Assembly: GCF_003003175.1 (NCBI RefSeq)
Contig: NZ_PVTY01000001.1
Span: 1 to 64,000, forward strand
DNA from: Nesterenkonia sandarakina
GTDB taxonomy: Bacteria > Actinomycetota > Actinomycetes > Actinomycetales > Micrococcaceae
DNA: 64,000 nucleotides
Reading direction: 5' to 3'
In this document: positions 1-6,689 of the stretch, piece after piece
Numbering within the stretch: the first letter of the stretch is position 1
Layout: every line of letters begins with the position of its first letter
Translations under genes and position numbers: made by a program
The notes under the pieces: model-generated
Seen by the model: the letters and a program-made list of their open reading frames with translations, nothing else
What the model was told of the DNA's origin: nothing
The model's database searches: none

Positions 1-96
1 GCACACCATCACCGGCCTCGACGCCCGCTATCGCCGGACCCGAGTGCTGGCCCCGGAACGCACGACCAGTGGACCCCAGCGAAGCCAATATTCAGC
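1..96. other. Unresolved left edge
   Basis: No complete gene. One minus frame is open from a TTG at about 90 to the edge, just after the stop of the next gene, and one plus frame is open into the antisense of that gene. Neither has a recognisable motif or a good ribosome binding site, so nothing is called here. Confidence 0.3.
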
Positions 97-459
97 TCAT
101 GCTCTCTCCGCCTCCCAGGCGCTTAGCTGTGCATCTATGCGCACATCCATCCATGCCGGGAAATCTTCGTAATCCAGCGCCGCGAGTTCTTCTGCTTCCA
201 AGCTTCTGTTCAGTTCTTCCCAGACCCCAGGCACCCAGGCTTCGAGGGGTTCGGAGTCTTCTGGGAGCTTCTCTCGGAAGGCTGTGAGCGTTTCTAAGAG
301 GGCATCTACATCTGAGCGGGTGAGTTCCAGCACTTCAATAGTGCTGCGCTCCTGGGGCTCTCTGGCGGTTGCGCAAATAGCTTCCATGGTGGCATCCCAC
401 TCTTCGCGGCTGCGTGCGAGAGATTCGTGTTCGTAGGCTTCCTGTTCGTGTGTGCTCAT
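97..459 (-). CDS. Hypothetical acidic protein of the element (120 aa)
   Basis: Not recognised. The start ATG at 459 was preferred over an upstream start at 486 because it is preceded by GGAG at a good spacing (GGAGAACAGCC before the ATG). The product is rich in Glu, Ala and Leu and strongly acidic, with alpha-helical character and no signal peptide or membrane segment. A plausible promoter (TTGGCA, 16 bp, TAGAAA) lies at 491-518. It is separated from the prepilin gene upstream by a strong hairpin, so it is probably transcribed on its own. Acidic helical proteins of this size in elements can be anti-restriction or DNA-mimic proteins, but nothing here proves that. Confidence 0.7.
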   Translation of the reverse strand: MSTHEQEAYEHESLARSREEWDATMEAICATAREPQERSTIEVLELTRSDVDALLETLTAFREKLPEDSEPLEAWVPGVWEELNRSLEAEELAALDYEDFPAWMDVRIDAQLSAWEAERA

Positions 460-490
460 GGCTGTTCTCCGTGGTTGTGGGCTCACCGGC

Positions 491-518
491 TTTCTAACGT
501 GTTCGAGTATTTTGCCAA
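491..518 (-). promoter_or_regulatory. Promoter of the acidic protein gene
   Basis: Read on the minus strand: TTGGCA (513-518), a 16-bp spacer, then TAGAAA (491-496), about 32 bp before the start codon. The same CGTTAGAAA string occurs about 31 bp before the prepilin start (1251-1259), suggesting a shared -10 type, although no good -35 is seen there. Confidence 0.45.
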
Positions 519-525
519 CGGGCGC

Positions 526-563
526 AAAAAAGCCCCGGTGGGTCAGATTTCACCGGGGCTTTT
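526..563. terminator. Bidirectional intrinsic terminator
   Basis: A perfect 10-bp stem, AGCCCCGGTG (531-540) with CACCGGGGCT (551-560), and a 10-nt loop. A-run on the left and T-run on the right allow termination in both directions. It lies after the prepilin gene (minus strand). Confidence 0.8.
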
Positions 564-620
564 CTACGTATGCGGTATACATAACGCGGGACTGAATCCG
601 CTGGTTCTAATATCGGAGGG

Positions 621-1220
621 CTATGAGCATTTCAGCCGTACCGGTTCCAGCGTCTCGCCGTCAGCAGTGGTCAGCGTGGCAGTCGCAAAGTCCGTGCTGT
701 CCGCAATGTTCTTGTTCGAGAAGAGATGGTCTCGTTTCATAACGTTCCCTGTGGTGAGCCCTGTATAGCCCACTCGGAGGCTCAGCGTGGAGCCAGCCGG
801 AGCAGTCCATGACACGAACACGTTCCCGTTAGCGCGCTTGGAGCAAGTCAGAAGCTTCACGTTCTCACCGGGGCACTGAGAGCCCACATCCTTGTAGATT
901 TCTCTGTCGTCGTTCCACATCACGCGGAGGCACGAGGTGTCGGCGTATCTGTCCGCCCACTCGAACCAGAAGTCTTGATGCTTGCGCCGCAGCTCGTTCA
1001 TTGCCTGAGAGCGGTAGTAGATGTCATCGGGTTCATCGTTCAACGTGAACTCTTGAAGCACGGTGCGTGCGGTGCTGTCCACGGCGGCTTGCTTCGCCTG
1101 AGTTTGAAAGCCGTTGTAGAGCGGCACGGCGATGGCTGCGATCACGGCGATGATGATTACAACAACGATTAGTTCTATCAGTGTGAAGCCGGTGTCAGTG
1201 GTCACGTTCCTTTCTTTCAT
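621..1220 (-). CDS. Prepilin-type N-terminal cleavage/methylation protein
   Basis: A 199-residue type IV pilin or pseudopilin-like protein. A short basic leader ends at Gly11, followed by FTLIELIVVVIII: the prepilin peptidase cleavage site, with Glu at mature position 5 and a hydrophobic helix to about residue 34. The rest is a globular domain with four Cys (in TSCLR, SQCPG, LTCSK and the C-terminal KCS), so one or two disulfides are possible. The start has AGGAG eight bases upstream. There is no assembly ATPase, platform protein or prepilin peptidase beside it, so it depends on host machinery or on genes left of the window. A role in mating contact or surface attachment is inference. The assignment as a prepilin is secure; the specific subfamily is not. 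Confidence 0.85.
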   Translation of the reverse strand: MKERNVTTDTGFTLIELIVVVIIIAVIAAIAVPLYNGFQTQAKQAAVDSTARTVLQEFTLNDEPDDIYYRSQAMNELRRKHQDFWFEWADRYADTSCLRVMWNDDREIYKDVGSQCPGENVKLLTCSKRANGNVFVSWTAPAGSTLSLRVGYTGLTTGNVMKRDHLFSNKNIADSTDFATATLTTADGETLEPVRLKCS

Positions 1221-1508
1221 GGTGTTTCTCCTGCTTGGGGTTGTGCTGGTTTTCTAACGGCGCACGGGAGTACATAGGGAAAAGAAAAAAGAAACGGGGC
1301 GGATATGCGGGGTGTGTGGTGCCCTCAGGCTTAGCAACTTTCTACGCGGCGCGGAGACTGTCAGAGACTCCAAGGGCTTCCCGAAAGCTCTACGGTGTTC
1401 GGCGGTGCGGCTGTTACATAGGCGGTGTTCCCCCGTACAACGCGCCAGAGCACCTGAATGTTGCCCCGTGCTATTCACTCGTTCTTCCATGCCGGGAAGC
1501 GCTTCTGC

Positions 1509-1781
1509 GTGTTCACAGTTGTTGGCACCGTGGGCATTGTGTGCAGTGGTGGCATGTGTCCATGTCTGCAAAGTGCTGGTGTTCAGTTCCGGGCTCGGGC
1601 TGGAATGTGCTGGTTCTCAGATGCCGGCATCGGTGGCATCGGTGGCATCGGAGTGTGTGTTCTCAGATTCTCGTTCTCAGTGCTTACCCGGTAGCAAGCT
1701 GTGTGTTCACAGTTGTTGGCGGCGTTAGCAATGTGGAGGTTCACAGATTGGAGCTTGGGGCTTCAATGTTGTGGTTCTCAG
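1509..1781 (+). repeat. Array of seven direct GTTC(A/T)CAG motifs
   Basis: GTTCACAG occurs at 1511, 1705 and 1739, and GTTCTCAG at 1613, 1659, 1673 and 1774, all in the same orientation. Two copies sit in an exact 18-bp repeat (1509-1526 and 1703-1720). The last four copies are spaced 32, 34 and 35 bp, about three helical turns, as in protein-binding iterons. Confidence 0.65.
1626..1652 (+). repeat. 9-bp tandem repeat, three units
   Basis: GGCATCGGT occurs at 1626-1634 and 1635-1643, and GGCATCGGA at 1644-1652, inside the larger motif array. Confidence 0.8.
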
Positions 1782-2000
1782 TTCTTGCTCTGTGCTCTGT
1801 GATGTGTGGTCGGTTTCAACGGCAGCGGCGGTGAGTAGGTGGTTTCTTGATATGGCGGCGTCAGTGGTCATGTCTCTTTGGGGGTTGGGTGGGATCAGAT
1901 AGCGGCGGGGTGCGTGTGTCTCGGGAAGGTGCCCTCTTTTTGCTCTTCGCCGTCCGGTGGATCGGTAGGGGGTGGGTACGTGGAGGCGACCCCCGTCGTT

Positions 2001-2121
2001 TCTCTGAGAGTTGTGTGCGTGTTTTTGGAGTCCTCACGGAGCTTCGTGCGCGTTTTCCCTGAGCGCTCACAGAGTTTTGTGCGCGTTCTATCTCGGGTGC
2101 TCACGGAGTTGTGTGGGCGCT
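2001..2121 (+). repeat. Iteron-like array of four ~22-bp repeats
   Basis: Related units lie at about 2001-2023, 2033-2054, 2066-2087 and 2100-2121. The clearest are CTCACGGAGCTTCGTGCGCG and CTCACAGAGTTTTGTGCGCG, with shared core GAG-(C/T)-T-N-N-GTG. Unit spacing is 31, 33 and 34 bp. The array ends 68 bp before the start of the replication-relaxation-like gene, the usual place for initiator binding sites. Confidence 0.65.
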
Positions 2122-2189
2122 TCGTGTTAGATACCACTGCGAAGCCCTCGAAGCATTTCGAGCAGCAAGCACCCCAGGAGGGAACGATC

Positions 2190-3389
2190 ATGAGCGAAGG
2201 GAACCCATTTAGCACCAAGACAGGCGCAGCACGAAGCATGCCCAAGGTGGCACCGCAGCCGAAGGCGGCACAGAGCATGCCTCCACAGAAGCCGAAACCG
2301 ACAGCAGCGCAGAAGTCGAGAGCAGGAGCAACACGGGTGCAGCATGCGGCAGCCCCGAAGCCTCAGACGCCAGTTCTGAACGCAGTTGCCGTGGAAGAAG
2401 CGAAGCAAGAAAGAGCCAATCCTGCACCACTCACCGAGAACGAAGTCGGAGACTTGGGCAAGGTTGGCAAGGACGGAGTGTTCTACCCCAAGGGGTGGAA
2501 CAAGAAGAAGAAGAGCGTGCGCAAGTTCTACGGAGAGCAAGATTTTCTCGTTCTCGCGTTGTGCGCGCTTGCCGGGGTTATTACCAAGCGAATGGCTTTC
2601 CAGCTTCTGGGGGTGAAAGAAACCACGGCATACAACAGACTGGGCGCTCTCGTGCGCTCGGGAATGCTGGAAGCCGTTCAGGTGCCACCTACACAGGTGT
2701 ATGTGTTGAAGCGCAAGGCACTGAGCCTCCTGAACTCCTACGGTTTTGAGGAAGAGCACGCAACGCTGATGACCGCCGAACAGGTGTTCGGCGGGAGAGA
2801 AACGAAGCACATTTTGGCGCGTGGGCAGTGGTTGGCTTCCACCATTGCCGCTATGCCAGAGGAAGACCGACTGCCCTACCTCACCGGGGAGAGCGGCGAG
2901 AGTGGCTTCTTCATTTCAGAGACGGCTATCAAGGCGGATGCCCTCACAGTGTGGGGAAAGGAAGACGGGGCTATTCAACGTGTGGGCGCAGTGCGGAGCG
3001 CACAGAGTTCGTGGAGGGCTTCTGGGCACTCCGAGGATTACTTGTTGGAGAACCTGCGTGCGTTTCAGTATTGCCAGAGCATTGACCGGCTCGGCAGACC
3101 GGACGGGGTTGTTTTCGACGGCGAAGGCAGGCACGCCGCTATCGAGATTGAGACAAGCAGGAAGAGCACGCCGGAGTATGACCGGATTCTCGGGTTCTTC
3201 GCCCAAGAGAACAACGGCAGCCCCTTCGCTGGGGTCATCTATGTGGTGACCGAAGAGAAAGTGGAGCGCGCGATAAAGCGCAGCAAGTTCTACGAGGAGC
3301 TTGCCGCACAGAACATCGTTCAGATACAGCGGTTGAAGAACGCTTACGGCGAAGAGGTACGCTCCACCCGCGACGTGTGGAAGCTCTGA
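2190..3389 (+). CDS. Replication-relaxation (Replic_Relax)-like protein
   Basis: A 399-residue protein. ATG at 2190 was chosen because it follows AGGAGGG at ideal spacing; the frame is open further upstream only through the repeat array. Residues 1-110 are a Pro/Ala/Lys-rich disordered tail. Residues about 115-190 look like a winged helix-turn-helix (ALAGVITKRMAFQLLG, TTAYNRLGALVRSGML). The C-terminal half has a PD...(E)IE..K pattern (Pro304-Asp305, Glu319, Glu321, Lys325), as in the PD-(D/E)xK-like fold of Replic_Relax proteins found in actinobacterial plasmids and integrative elements. The iteron-like array directly upstream supports a role at the replication or transfer origin. A strong hairpin terminator follows. 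Family assignment is by motif only; biochemical function is not established for most members. Confidence 0.7.
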   Translation: MSEGNPFSTKTGAARSMPKVAPQPKAAQSMPPQKPKPTAAQKSRAGATRVQHAAAPKPQTPVLNAVAVEEAKQERANPAPLTENEVGDLGKVGKDGVFYPKGWNKKKKSVRKFYGEQDFLVLALCALAGVITKRMAFQLLGVKETTAYNRLGALVRSGMLEAVQVPPTQVYVLKRKALSLLNSYGFEEEHATLMTAEQVFGGRETKHILARGQWLASTIAAMPEEDRLPYLTGESGESGFFISETAIKADALTVWGKEDGAIQRVGAVRSAQSSWRASGHSEDYLLENLRAFQYCQSIDRLGRPDGVVFDGEGRHAAIEIETSRKSTPEYDRILGFFAQENNGSPFAGVIYVVTEEKVERAIKRSKFYEELAAQNIVQIQRLKNAYGEEVRSTRDVWKL

Positions 3390-3431
3390 GTTAGATATTC
3401 ACCCAAGAGAAGTTCCTCCTTCTTGGGTTGA

Positions 3432-3470
3432 CAAGAGCCCCGGTGAACCAAGCGTTCACCGGGGCTCTTG
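3432..3470. terminator. Strong terminator after the replication-relaxation gene
   Basis: A perfect 16-bp stem (3432-3447 with 3455-3470) and a 7-nt loop. The core GAGCCCCGGTGAA resembles the hairpins at 531-560 and 5073-5104. A weaker hairpin built on ACCCAAGA/TCTTGGGT precedes it at about 3402-3428. It also serves the convergent small gene at 3486-3608. Confidence 0.8.
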
Positions 3471-3485
3471 CTATGAGGTCAAGCC

Positions 3486-3608
3486 TCAGTGGGACTGCTC
3501 CTTGTGCTCAGCCAGCCCTTTACCGCCAGCCGACCGGATCTTCTTGGTGCTGCCCTTTGAGAGCTTCACCGCGTCCTTGCTTGCTTTCCGAGAACCTTTG
3601 CCCGGCAC
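3486..3608 (-). CDS. Small basic protein (40 aa)
   Basis: A GTG-started 40-residue reading frame. An in-frame TAG lies just upstream, so GTG is the only start, and it is preceded by a very strong ribosome binding site (GGGAGGGGG about 8 bases before). The product is Lys/Ser/Gly-rich, beginning with MPGKGSRKASKD and containing KLSKGSTKKIRSAGGKG. It has no membrane segment. It converges on the terminator shared with the replication-relaxation gene and is divergent from the recombinase. A small nucleic-acid-binding protein is a reasonable guess, but no family is recognised. Confidence 0.55.
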   Translation of the reverse strand: MPGKGSRKASKDAVKLSKGSTKKIRSAGGKGLAEHKEQSH

Positions 3609-3679
3609 GTAATCACCCCCTCCCTATATCACATCCCATGATATCAGGCGAGTAGAACATATCTGCTATGACGTCCTGA

Positions 3680-3794
3680 GTCGAATAGCACATAGCTTCG
3701 ACTGCCCATCAGGGTATAGCGCGCTGGGCACTGCTGGTTAGAAACCATAGTGCGCCCAATGAAGTTCATTGCGCGGCTGTTGGGCACATGTGCC
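3680..3794. promoter_or_regulatory. Res-like cluster of dyads upstream of the serine recombinase
   Basis: Several dyads fill 115 bp before the recombinase gene: GTCGAA/TTCGAC (3680-3702); an imperfect long dyad TGGGC...GCCCA with inner TGGTT-AGA-AACCA (3725-3758); CAATGAA-G-TTCATTG (3757-3771); and the perfect palindrome GGCACATGTGCC (3783-3794). Length and position fit the three-subsite res sites of Tn3-type resolvases. The promoter of the recombinase must lie within it, allowing autoregulation. Confidence 0.5.
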
Positions 3795-3827
3795 AAGCAG
3801 ATCTAAACCCTATTGGGAGGAAGGAAC

Positions 3828-4421
3828 ATGAAAGTTGCATACATAAGAGTTTCGAGCACTTCGCAGAACCCGGCACGGCAGCGAGAAGCCATAGGCGAAG
3901 TTGAGAGAGTGTTTGAAGACAAACTCAGCGGCAAGAACCGCCAGCGCCCAGCACTGCGGGAAATGATTGATTTCGTGCGTGAGGGTGATGAGGTCGTTAT
4001 TGCCAGCATTGACCGCCTGGCGCGCAGCCTTGCAGACCTCTTCGGGATCGTTGAAGAACTCACGGGAAAAGGCGTGCGTGTCCGGTTCCTGAAAGAGAAC
4101 CTGCTCATTAGCAACGAAGAGCAGGATTTCACCGGCAGGTTGGTTCTCTCTATTTTTGGTGCCATCGCAGAGTTCCAGCGCAAAGTTATTCGGGAACAAC
4201 AAGCAGAAGGTATAGCAGTCGCGAAGCGAACCGGAAAGTACGCGAAGCCGGGGGCTCTAAGTGTGGAACAAGTGGCACAAGCTGAGGCATTGGTTTCTCA
4301 GGGCATACCCAAGGCAGAAGTGGCGCGGAGGTTAGGCGTGGGCAGAGAAACTCTCAGAACGGCTCTGAACCGTGCTGGCGCATATGCCTCCATGCCGAAA
4401 GCTGAGGGGGTGGCGGCATGA
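3828..4421 (+). CDS. Small serine recombinase (resolvase/invertase family)
   Basis: A 197-residue serine recombinase. The N-terminal catalytic domain starts YIRVSS with nucleophile Ser9 and Arg7, has IDRLARS with Arg63 and Arg66, and runs into a long helix (about 113-135). A C-terminal helix-turn-helix follows (about 158-181, GIPKAEVARRLGVGRETLRTAL). The length is that of Tn3 resolvases and Hin-type invertases, not of large serine integrases. ATG at 3828 follows GGGAGGAAGG; a TTG at 3813 overlaps that site and was rejected. The upstream dyads look like its res site. Its stop overlaps the next start (ATGA), so it heads a translationally coupled three-gene operon. It probably resolves multimers or inverts DNA. 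Direct responsibility for integration at the RNA gene is unlikely for this family. Confidence 0.9.
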   Translation: MKVAYIRVSSTSQNPARQREAIGEVERVFEDKLSGKNRQRPALREMIDFVREGDEVVIASIDRLARSLADLFGIVEELTGKGVRVRFLKENLLISNEEQDFTGRLVLSIFGAIAEFQRKVIREQQAEGIAVAKRTGKYAKPGALSVEQVAQAEALVSQGIPKAEVARRLGVGRETLRTALNRAGAYASMPKAEGVAA

Positions 4422-4678
4422 GGGTGTGCCACGGGCTCGGCGCAGCAGCCATGGTTTCCGAGCATGAAGAAGATTTTCCCCAGTGCTGTTTGCTGGTGGG
4501 GAACCCAGAAGAGCAGCGCGTTCACAGGAAGTACCTGCTGGTTGTTGGGCGCAAGTGCCGGTTCTGCGGCATCTTGAAGGTTATTACCAAGTGCCGCTTC
4601 AACATGTTCACCGGGCGTTTGGAAGAAGTGGTGTTGCCCGAATACAACGGCATGTTGGTTTCGGAGGTTGAGCAATGA
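4418..4678 (+). CDS. Hypothetical protein, Cys-containing (86 aa)
   Basis: Starts in an ATGA overlap with the recombinase stop and ends in an ATGA overlap with the next gene, so it is certainly translated with both. It contains a CRFC motif (Cys47, Cys50) plus Cys59 and an earlier Cys pair (Cys23, Cys24), which could bind zinc. No family recognised. An internal ATG at about 4451 is an alternative start but would lose the coupling. Confidence 0.65.
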   Translation: MRVCHGLGAAAMVSEHEEDFPQCCLLVGNPEEQRVHRKYLLVVGRKCRFCGILKVITKCRFNMFTGRLEEVVLPEYNGMLVSEVEQ

Positions 4679-5058
4679 ATATTGGCGAGTATGACCAGAT
4701 GCTTGCGGAGATGCTGAACGGTGCGGAACTCAGGTGGCACCTGATAGTGCGTGCGGAAGCCGAGAAGCGCGAGCTGAGGTTCCCGGAAGCCGAACTGCGC
4801 CCGGTGCTGGCTGAGTACATGGCAGGGCACTTCGTGCTTACCTGGCAGCTCTGGCGGCACAAGGTGGTTCTGCTGGCACGAGCGAGGGCGAACGGGGAGC
4901 TGGGGCAAGAGCACGTGGAAGCCAACATGTGGGCGCTCTACGTGGAAATGAGCGAAGCCGCGCGCACCGAGTTCGAGCACTACATAGACCTTCGGTTGTT
5001 GGAAGGGGTGTGCGTTTCGGTGCACTGCGGGTGTGGCACGGACTGGCGGGAGGTGTAG
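4675..5058 (+). CDS. Hypothetical helical protein (127 aa)
   Basis: Third gene of the recombinase operon, coupled through an ATGA overlap. Residues 1-100 are Glu/Ala/Leu-rich amphipathic helix (with HLIVRAEAEKREL), and the tail is Cys/His-rich (ending VSVHCGCGTDWREV). No membrane segment or known motif. A strong hairpin terminator follows 15 bp after the stop and closes the operon. Confidence 0.65.
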   Translation: MNIGEYDQMLAEMLNGAELRWHLIVRAEAEKRELRFPEAELRPVLAEYMAGHFVLTWQLWRHKVVLLARARANGELGQEHVEANMWALYVEMSEAARTEFEHYIDLRLLEGVCVSVHCGCGTDWREV

Positions 5059-5072
5059 AGCAGCACGACGAA

Positions 5073-5104
5073 GAGCCCCGCTGGGTTGAGTTCCAGCGGG
5101 GCTC
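5073..5104 (+). terminator. Terminator of the recombinase operon
   Basis: A perfect 12-bp stem GAGCCCCGCTGG (5073-5084) with CCAGCGGGGCTC (5093-5104) and an 8-nt loop. The T-run is poor. Confidence 0.75.
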
Positions 5105-5119
5105 CCTTGTGCCCGTGCG

Positions 5120-5131
5120 TAGACTTTTCTC
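5120..5131 (+). promoter_or_regulatory. Leaderless -10 element of the ApeA-like gene
   Basis: TAGACT (5120-5125) followed by exactly six bases and then the ATG, so the transcript would start at the initiator codon. There is no ribosome binding site. No good -35 is visible, and the preceding terminator hairpin ends only 15 bp upstream. Confidence 0.5.
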
Positions 5132-6601
5132 ATGGCGATGCGAAAGTTCCCTCTTACTGACACGGACTCTCTCGGGCAGTTCTCAATGGTCAGCCCCGAC
5201 GGTGAAATACAAACGGAAGTTGTCACAGGGACACTCAGGCTGGTTGATACAGAGGTGACCCTCGAAGTCAGTCCAGAGATCACGCCCATGATGGAGTATC
5301 ACAAGGCTCCTAATGGAATGATTATTGGTCAGCCGAGAGCAAGTGAGCCCGCCGGTTTCACGGTCATTGGATCGCTGGCTATGACCCCAAGATTGGTTTC
5401 ACTTTGGGGAACAGACATAGTCCGCACTACACGAGTTGACTTCGCAGCACCCGGAGAACTTGCCTCCGGAAATCAGGAAATGCGTGTGAGGTGGTGCCTT
5501 ACGGGAGACGCCCTTCGTGACCCCGGCATGCTGTTCGATACTGCGTACTTGGACATCACGAATCTCCATGACTGGACTGCCAACTCCTACTTCACACGGA
5601 CGATATCGAACTCCCACAATGGGATGCCACAGACGTGGACGCTCGATTTCCCTGAACGCGAATCGATCGCACTCCGAGACGGAGGCGAACTATCACTCTC
5701 AGCTCACGCACGAACCTCTGCGCCCTCCATAGGTGGGTTCGACGCACAGACGAATACCAAGGCAAAAATCGTCCTTCAACCAGGGGCTCCACTTGAAACG
5801 ATAATGACCGAGTTCGCCACACCCCTGGAATCACTGATGACTATTCTCTCTGGCAAGAGAAGCCCCATACGTGGGGTTCAGTTGAGAAAGGGGGAGGAAA
5901 CGGCGGTGGACGCCTACGGGATTGGCGTAGACGCTTCTGCCCCACAGTCCTCGGGCGAACTGCTGTTGCGGAAGGGGGATGTAGAACAGAGCCTGTTGGT
6001 CAACTGGCTGGGAGAAGCTGACCTACTCTCTCCGGTACCCCAGATCCTGGCGTCCGTATGGGCTGGCTCCATACCAACAGCCGAAACGGAATCGCTGACT
6101 CTTGCGACGACCACAGAAGCACTCCACGAACTGCTGTACCCGAAAGAAGAGCGTTTTACCGCCGAAGAGATTCAGGAGTCCAAGACAGCTATCGAAGCCG
6201 CAGAGATGCCCCCGAAGATCAAACAGTCACTCACGGGTGCATTGAACAACTACCGGTATGGGAAGCCCTACAAGCAGCGAGTAGAAGTGTTGGCGGAACC
6301 AGTGGCGAAGGCAGTGCCATCATGTATCGGCGATCTATCCAAGTGGAGAAACGCGGTTGTAGATGCCCGTCACCGACTGGCACACGGTGCCACGGGGGCT
6401 ATCGGCGAGCCGGAGGAGTTCTTCCGCTTGGTGGCACTCACTCGATCCTTGCGCTGGATGCTTACCTTTCGGCTACTGCTTCACTGCGGAGTCTCGGCAG
6501 AAGAGCTTGGTGCGGCAGCGGCTCGCAGCGACAGATATAGGAAAGATCGCCGGAAGTGGGAACACTTCTGGACGAAGATCTACGCCACCGAAACTGAATA
6601 G
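5132..6601 (+). CDS. ApeA-like HEPN anti-phage protein
   Basis: A 489-residue protein with the layout of ApeA abortive-infection proteins. The N-terminal beta-rich part has the features of the ApeA N-terminal domain (LGQFSMVSPDGEIQTEVVTG, a GxL strand, then FTVIGSL and TPRLVSLWG). The C-terminal helical domain carries the HEPN ribonuclease motif RHRLAH (Arg413, His418; R-x4-H) in the context DARHRLAHG. Characterised ApeA proteins are defence RNases that block phage growth by damaging host RNA. It sits as a single gene between the recombinase operon terminator and a convergent short gene, close to the element's edge, a usual place for defence cargo. It appears leaderless. The motif is intact and the length is complete. 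The specific trigger and RNA target cannot be read from the sequence. Confidence 0.75.
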   Translation: MAMRKFPLTDTDSLGQFSMVSPDGEIQTEVVTGTLRLVDTEVTLEVSPEITPMMEYHKAPNGMIIGQPRASEPAGFTVIGSLAMTPRLVSLWGTDIVRTTRVDFAAPGELASGNQEMRVRWCLTGDALRDPGMLFDTAYLDITNLHDWTANSYFTRTISNSHNGMPQTWTLDFPERESIALRDGGELSLSAHARTSAPSIGGFDAQTNTKAKIVLQPGAPLETIMTEFATPLESLMTILSGKRSPIRGVQLRKGEETAVDAYGIGVDASAPQSSGELLLRKGDVEQSLLVNWLGEADLLSPVPQILASVWAGSIPTAETESLTLATTTEALHELLYPKEERFTAEEIQESKTAIEAAEMPPKIKQSLTGALNNYRYGKPYKQRVEVLAEPVAKAVPSCIGDLSKWRNAVVDARHRLAHGATGAIGEPEEFFRLVALTRSLRWMLTFRLLLHCGVSAEELGAAAARSDRYRKDRRKWEHFWTKIYATETE

Positions 6602-6689
6602 TGTCGGTGGACTCAGCGCCAGCCGCGCTCTTGTCTGGGAGTCTCCGTGTAGCAAAACGACCTAACTAACGTCTCGCCATGGGCTCGAC

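Larger units (their letters stand above)
1221..2189. other. Long non-coding region with repeat arrays (probable origin region)
   Basis: About 970 bases with no convincing gene. Open frames exist on the plus strand, but they are Cys/Val/Ser-rich low-complexity translations of G/T-rich DNA and overlap one another in different frames. The region holds an array of GTTCWCAG motifs (1511-1781), a 9-bp tandem repeat (1626-1652) and an iteron-like array (2001-2121) immediately before the replication-relaxation-like gene. The layout suits a replication or transfer origin. Confidence 0.55.

Noticed and set aside
621-1260. Shufflon-like pilin switching by the serine recombinase
   Set aside because: No inverted repeats with alternative C-terminal segments near the pilin 3' end; the repeats lie at its 5' side and are direct.
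1235-1834. Overlapping long plus-strand open frames (up to 199 aa) in the repeat region
   Set aside because: Cys/Val/Ser-rich low-complexity translations, different overlapping frames equally open, no ribosome binding site, and the DNA is dominated by the repeat motifs.
1878-2189. N-terminal extension of the replication-relaxation gene
   Set aside because: It translates the iteron array, and the ATG at 2190 has an ideal AGGAGGG site.
2127-2810. Minus-strand 227-residue frame opposite the replication-relaxation gene
   Set aside because: Composition (Leu/Arg/Cys/His-rich) is that of an antisense shadow; the plus frame has domain features.
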